Origin: Bacteroidales bacterium
Lineage (GTDB): Bacteria; Bacteroidota; Bacteroidia; Bacteroidales; VadinHA17
Direction: 5' to 3'
DNA: 8,090 bases
Assembly (NCBI GenBank): GCA_003162595.1
Contig: PMNJ01000321.1
Coordinates: 1 to 8,090 of the forward strand
The notes under the pieces are model-generated. The model ran no database searches. It was not told the DNA's origin and saw only the letters and a list, made by a program, of their open reading frames with translations. Positions within the stretch are counted from its first letter, which is position 1. Each line of letters begins with the position of its first letter. This document shows, piece after piece, positions 6,693 through 8,090 of the stretch. The position numbers were made by a program, and so were the translations under genes.

Positions 6693-6766
6693 GGTAAACT
6701 GAAAATGAAGGGTCATAGTTAAGTTATAAGGATTTACAATTTTACCGCAATGTTAGACCGGTAAAC
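6693..6766. promoter_or_regulatory. GGTAAA half-sites between ppdK and pckA, including a 7-bp inverted repeat
   Basis: A perfect inverted repeat, TTTACCG (6741-6747) and CGGTAAA (6759-6765) with an 11-nt spacer, lies 158-182 nt upstream of the pckA ATG. A further GGTAAAC at 6693-6699 repeats the half-site found at 6760-6766. It could be an operator for pckA or a weak hairpin behind the ppdK terminator. No regulator can be named from sequence alone. Confidence 0.3.
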
Positions 6767-6770
6767 CATG

Positions 6771-6806
6771 AAAAGAAAAAGGGTTCCGCCCAAGACAGAA
6801 CCCTTT
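6771..6806 (-). terminator. Intrinsic terminator of ppdK
   Basis: A perfect 9-bp stem, AAAGGGTTC (6778-6786) and GAACCCTTT (6798-6806), encloses an 11-nt loop. On the minus strand the stem is followed by TTCTTTT, giving a U-rich tail of TTTTTCTTTT counted from 6780 down to 6771. It lies 22 nt after the ppdK stop at 6828. On the plus strand the stem is followed by GCTTTTTT, so the structure could work both ways, but no rightward gene ends here. It separates ppdK from the downstream pckA. Confidence 0.85.
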
Positions 6807-6827
6807 GCTTTTTTATCGGATAACCGG

Positions 6828-8090
6828 CTATTTACCAAATTTGATTGAAGCCTGGGCTGCTGCCAGTCTGGCAATCGGAACCCTGAAAGGAGAACAGCTT
6901 ACATAAGTTAAGCCTGTTCTGAAACAGAATTCAACGGAAGCCGGATCACCACCCTGTTCGCCACAAATTCCTACTTTAAGATCGGGCCGGGTAGAACGGC
7001 CTTTCTCAACAGACATTTTGATAAGCTGACCAACACCATCCTGATCAATAGTCTGGAACGGGTCAGAAGCTAATATCTTTTTGTCGAGATAATCGTGAAG
7101 GAACGATCCTGTATCGTCACGGCTGAAACCGAATGTCATCTGTGTGAGGTCATTGGTCCCGAATGAGAAGAATTCGGCACTTTTAGCCATGCGGTCGGAG
7201 AGAAGGCATGCGCGCGGTATTTCTATCATTGTACCATATTTATATTCGATAGCTTTCACGCCAAATTTTTTGCAGACTTCATCATATACCCTGTCAACAA
7301 CCTTTTTAGTAAAGTCCAGTTCATTGACTTCGGCAGTTACAGGAACCATTATCTCTGGATGAGGGTGTTTTCCTTCTTTAATAAGTTCCAGCGCTGATTC
7401 GAAGATTGCGCGAACCTGCATTTCTGATATTTCAGGGAAGGTGATTCCAAGACGAACACCGCGATGACCCATCATCGGGTTTGATTCATGCAGAGCTTCA
7501 CCTCTTTTGGCAACATCTTCTTTTTTAATGCCAAGAGATTTTGCAAGTTCTTCCTGTTTTTCCGCACCCTGTGGTACAAATTCATGAAGAGGAGGATCGA
7601 GTAGTCTGAATGTGACTGGCAATCCATCCATTGCAGCCATAGTTTCCTTCATATCTTTCTTAACATGCGCAAAAAGCTCATCAAGCGCTTTGCGGCGCTC
7701 TGTTTCATCAGCACTCAGGATCATTTTCCGGAGAAGAAACAATGGAATCTCTGATCCTTTACCGTAGAACATATGTTCTGTACGAAACAGGCCAATACCC
7801 TCTGCACCATAATTACGAGCAATAGTAGCATCTTCCGGAGTTTCAGCATTAGTACGGACACCCATTTTGCGATACTTATCAACTATGGTCATAAATTCCT
7901 TAAAACGTGGGTTCTCGGTTGCATCCATCAGGGTAACAGCTCCGGTATAAACATTTCCTTTGGTACCATTCAGTGTAAGAATATCACCCTCTTTAATAAC
8001 TATATCCGAACCAGTGATTTTAGCAACCTTTTTTGAAGAGTCAACATGGAGAGCTCCTGCACCGACTATACAACATTTACCCCAACCACG
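6828..8090 (-). CDS. ppdK: Pyruvate phosphate dikinase, C-terminal part (420 visible residues; continues past the right edge)
   Basis: PPDK reversibly converts pyruvate, ATP and phosphate to PEP, AMP and pyrophosphate. The leftward frame is open to base 8090, beyond the internal Met at 7928, and the extra 54 codons begin RGWGKCCIVGAGALHV, which follows directly on the swivelling phosphohistidine segment of the family. The His itself lies outside the window. The rest is the PEP/pyruvate-binding barrel: GLFRTEHMF at visible residues 100-108, FRLLDPPLHEF at 161-171, GHRGVRLG at 208-215, MIEIPRACLL at 288-297, FSFGTNDLTQMTFGFSRDD at 309-327, and the catalytic Cys376 in GICGEQGGDP. The C-terminus VSCSPFRVPIARLAAAQA is typical. 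The full protein should be about 880-910 residues, so slightly under half is present. GLFRTEHMF is shared with PTS enzyme I and PEP synthase, but GKCCIVGAG and GEQGGDP point to PPDK. An intrinsic terminator follows the stop. Confidence 0.96.
   Translation of the reverse strand, partial: RGWGKCCIVGAGALHVDSSKKVAKITGSDIVIKEGDILTLNGTKGNVYTGAVTLMDATENPRFKEFMTIVDKYRKMGVRTNAETPEDATIARNYGAEGIGLFRTEHMFYGKGSEIPLFLLRKMILSADETERRKALDELFAHVKKDMKETMAAMDGLPVTFRLLDPPLHEFVPQGAEKQEELAKSLGIKKEDVAKRGEALHESNPMMGHRGVRLGITFPEISEMQVRAIFESALELIKEGKHPHPEIMVPVTAEVNELDFTKKVVDRVYDEVCKKFGVKAIEYKYGTMIEIPRACLLSDRMAKSAEFFSFGTNDLTQMTFGFSRDDTGSFLHDYLDKKILASDPFQTIDQDGVGQLIKMSVEKGRSTRPDLKVGICGEQGGDPASVEFCFRTGLTYVSCSPFRVPIARLAAAQASIKFGK

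Noticed and set aside
6768..6848. Short rightward frame starting at an ATG in front of the ppdK terminator
   Set aside because: It runs across the terminator hairpin and into the end of ppdK on the other strand, so it is not a credible gene.

Overview
The window looks like ordinary chromosomal DNA from a Bacteroidota (Bacteroidetes) bacterium, probably an anaerobic or environmental Bacteroidales-type lineage. The support is AT-rich intergenic DNA, starts without clear Shine-Dalgarno sequences, a match to the Bacteroidota promoter consensus (TTTG / TAnnTTTG) at 243-273, a partial gene of a small membrane-protein family I associate with Bacteroidota, and dispersed intergenic repeats of a kind I recall from environmental Bacteroidota genomes. 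No tRNA, rRNA, CRISPR, transposase or phage gene is visible.

Left part (1-2741). A leftward gene fragment at the edge (1-218) encodes a one-helix membrane protein. A repeat-rich gap follows, then a rightward aspartate-type aminotransferase (520-1713). It converges on a leftward nitroreductase-family flavoprotein (1904-2455). The 190-bp convergent gap is packed with three GC-rich copies of a palindromic repeat. Just upstream of the nitroreductase, in the same direction and separated by 2 nt, is a 47-codon open frame (2458-2601) that is clearly the N-terminus of rubrerythrin and then stops. It is a truncated gene remnant or a leader-like mini-protein.

Middle (2742-4907). A rightward two-gene unit encodes LemA and an HtpX-like M48 membrane metalloprotease, 4 nt apart. 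It converges, with only 8 nt between, on leftward plsY, the acyl-phosphate glycerol-3-phosphate acyltransferase of phospholipid synthesis.

Right part (4964-8090). Leftward pckA (ATP-type PEP carboxykinase) lies upstream of plsY. Further upstream is the C-terminal half of ppdK (pyruvate phosphate dikinase), which runs off the right edge and ends in a strong hairpin terminator. Together pckA and ppdK cover the PEP/pyruvate/oxaloacetate node: PPDK interconverts pyruvate and PEP, PCK interconverts PEP and oxaloacetate. The aminotransferase also touches this node through oxaloacetate/aspartate but is not linked to them here.

I do not see an undescribed multi-gene system. The points most worth a second look are the truncated rubrerythrin coupled to the nitroreductase, the two families of intergenic palindromic repeats, and a set of GGTAAA half-sites between ppdK and pckA.
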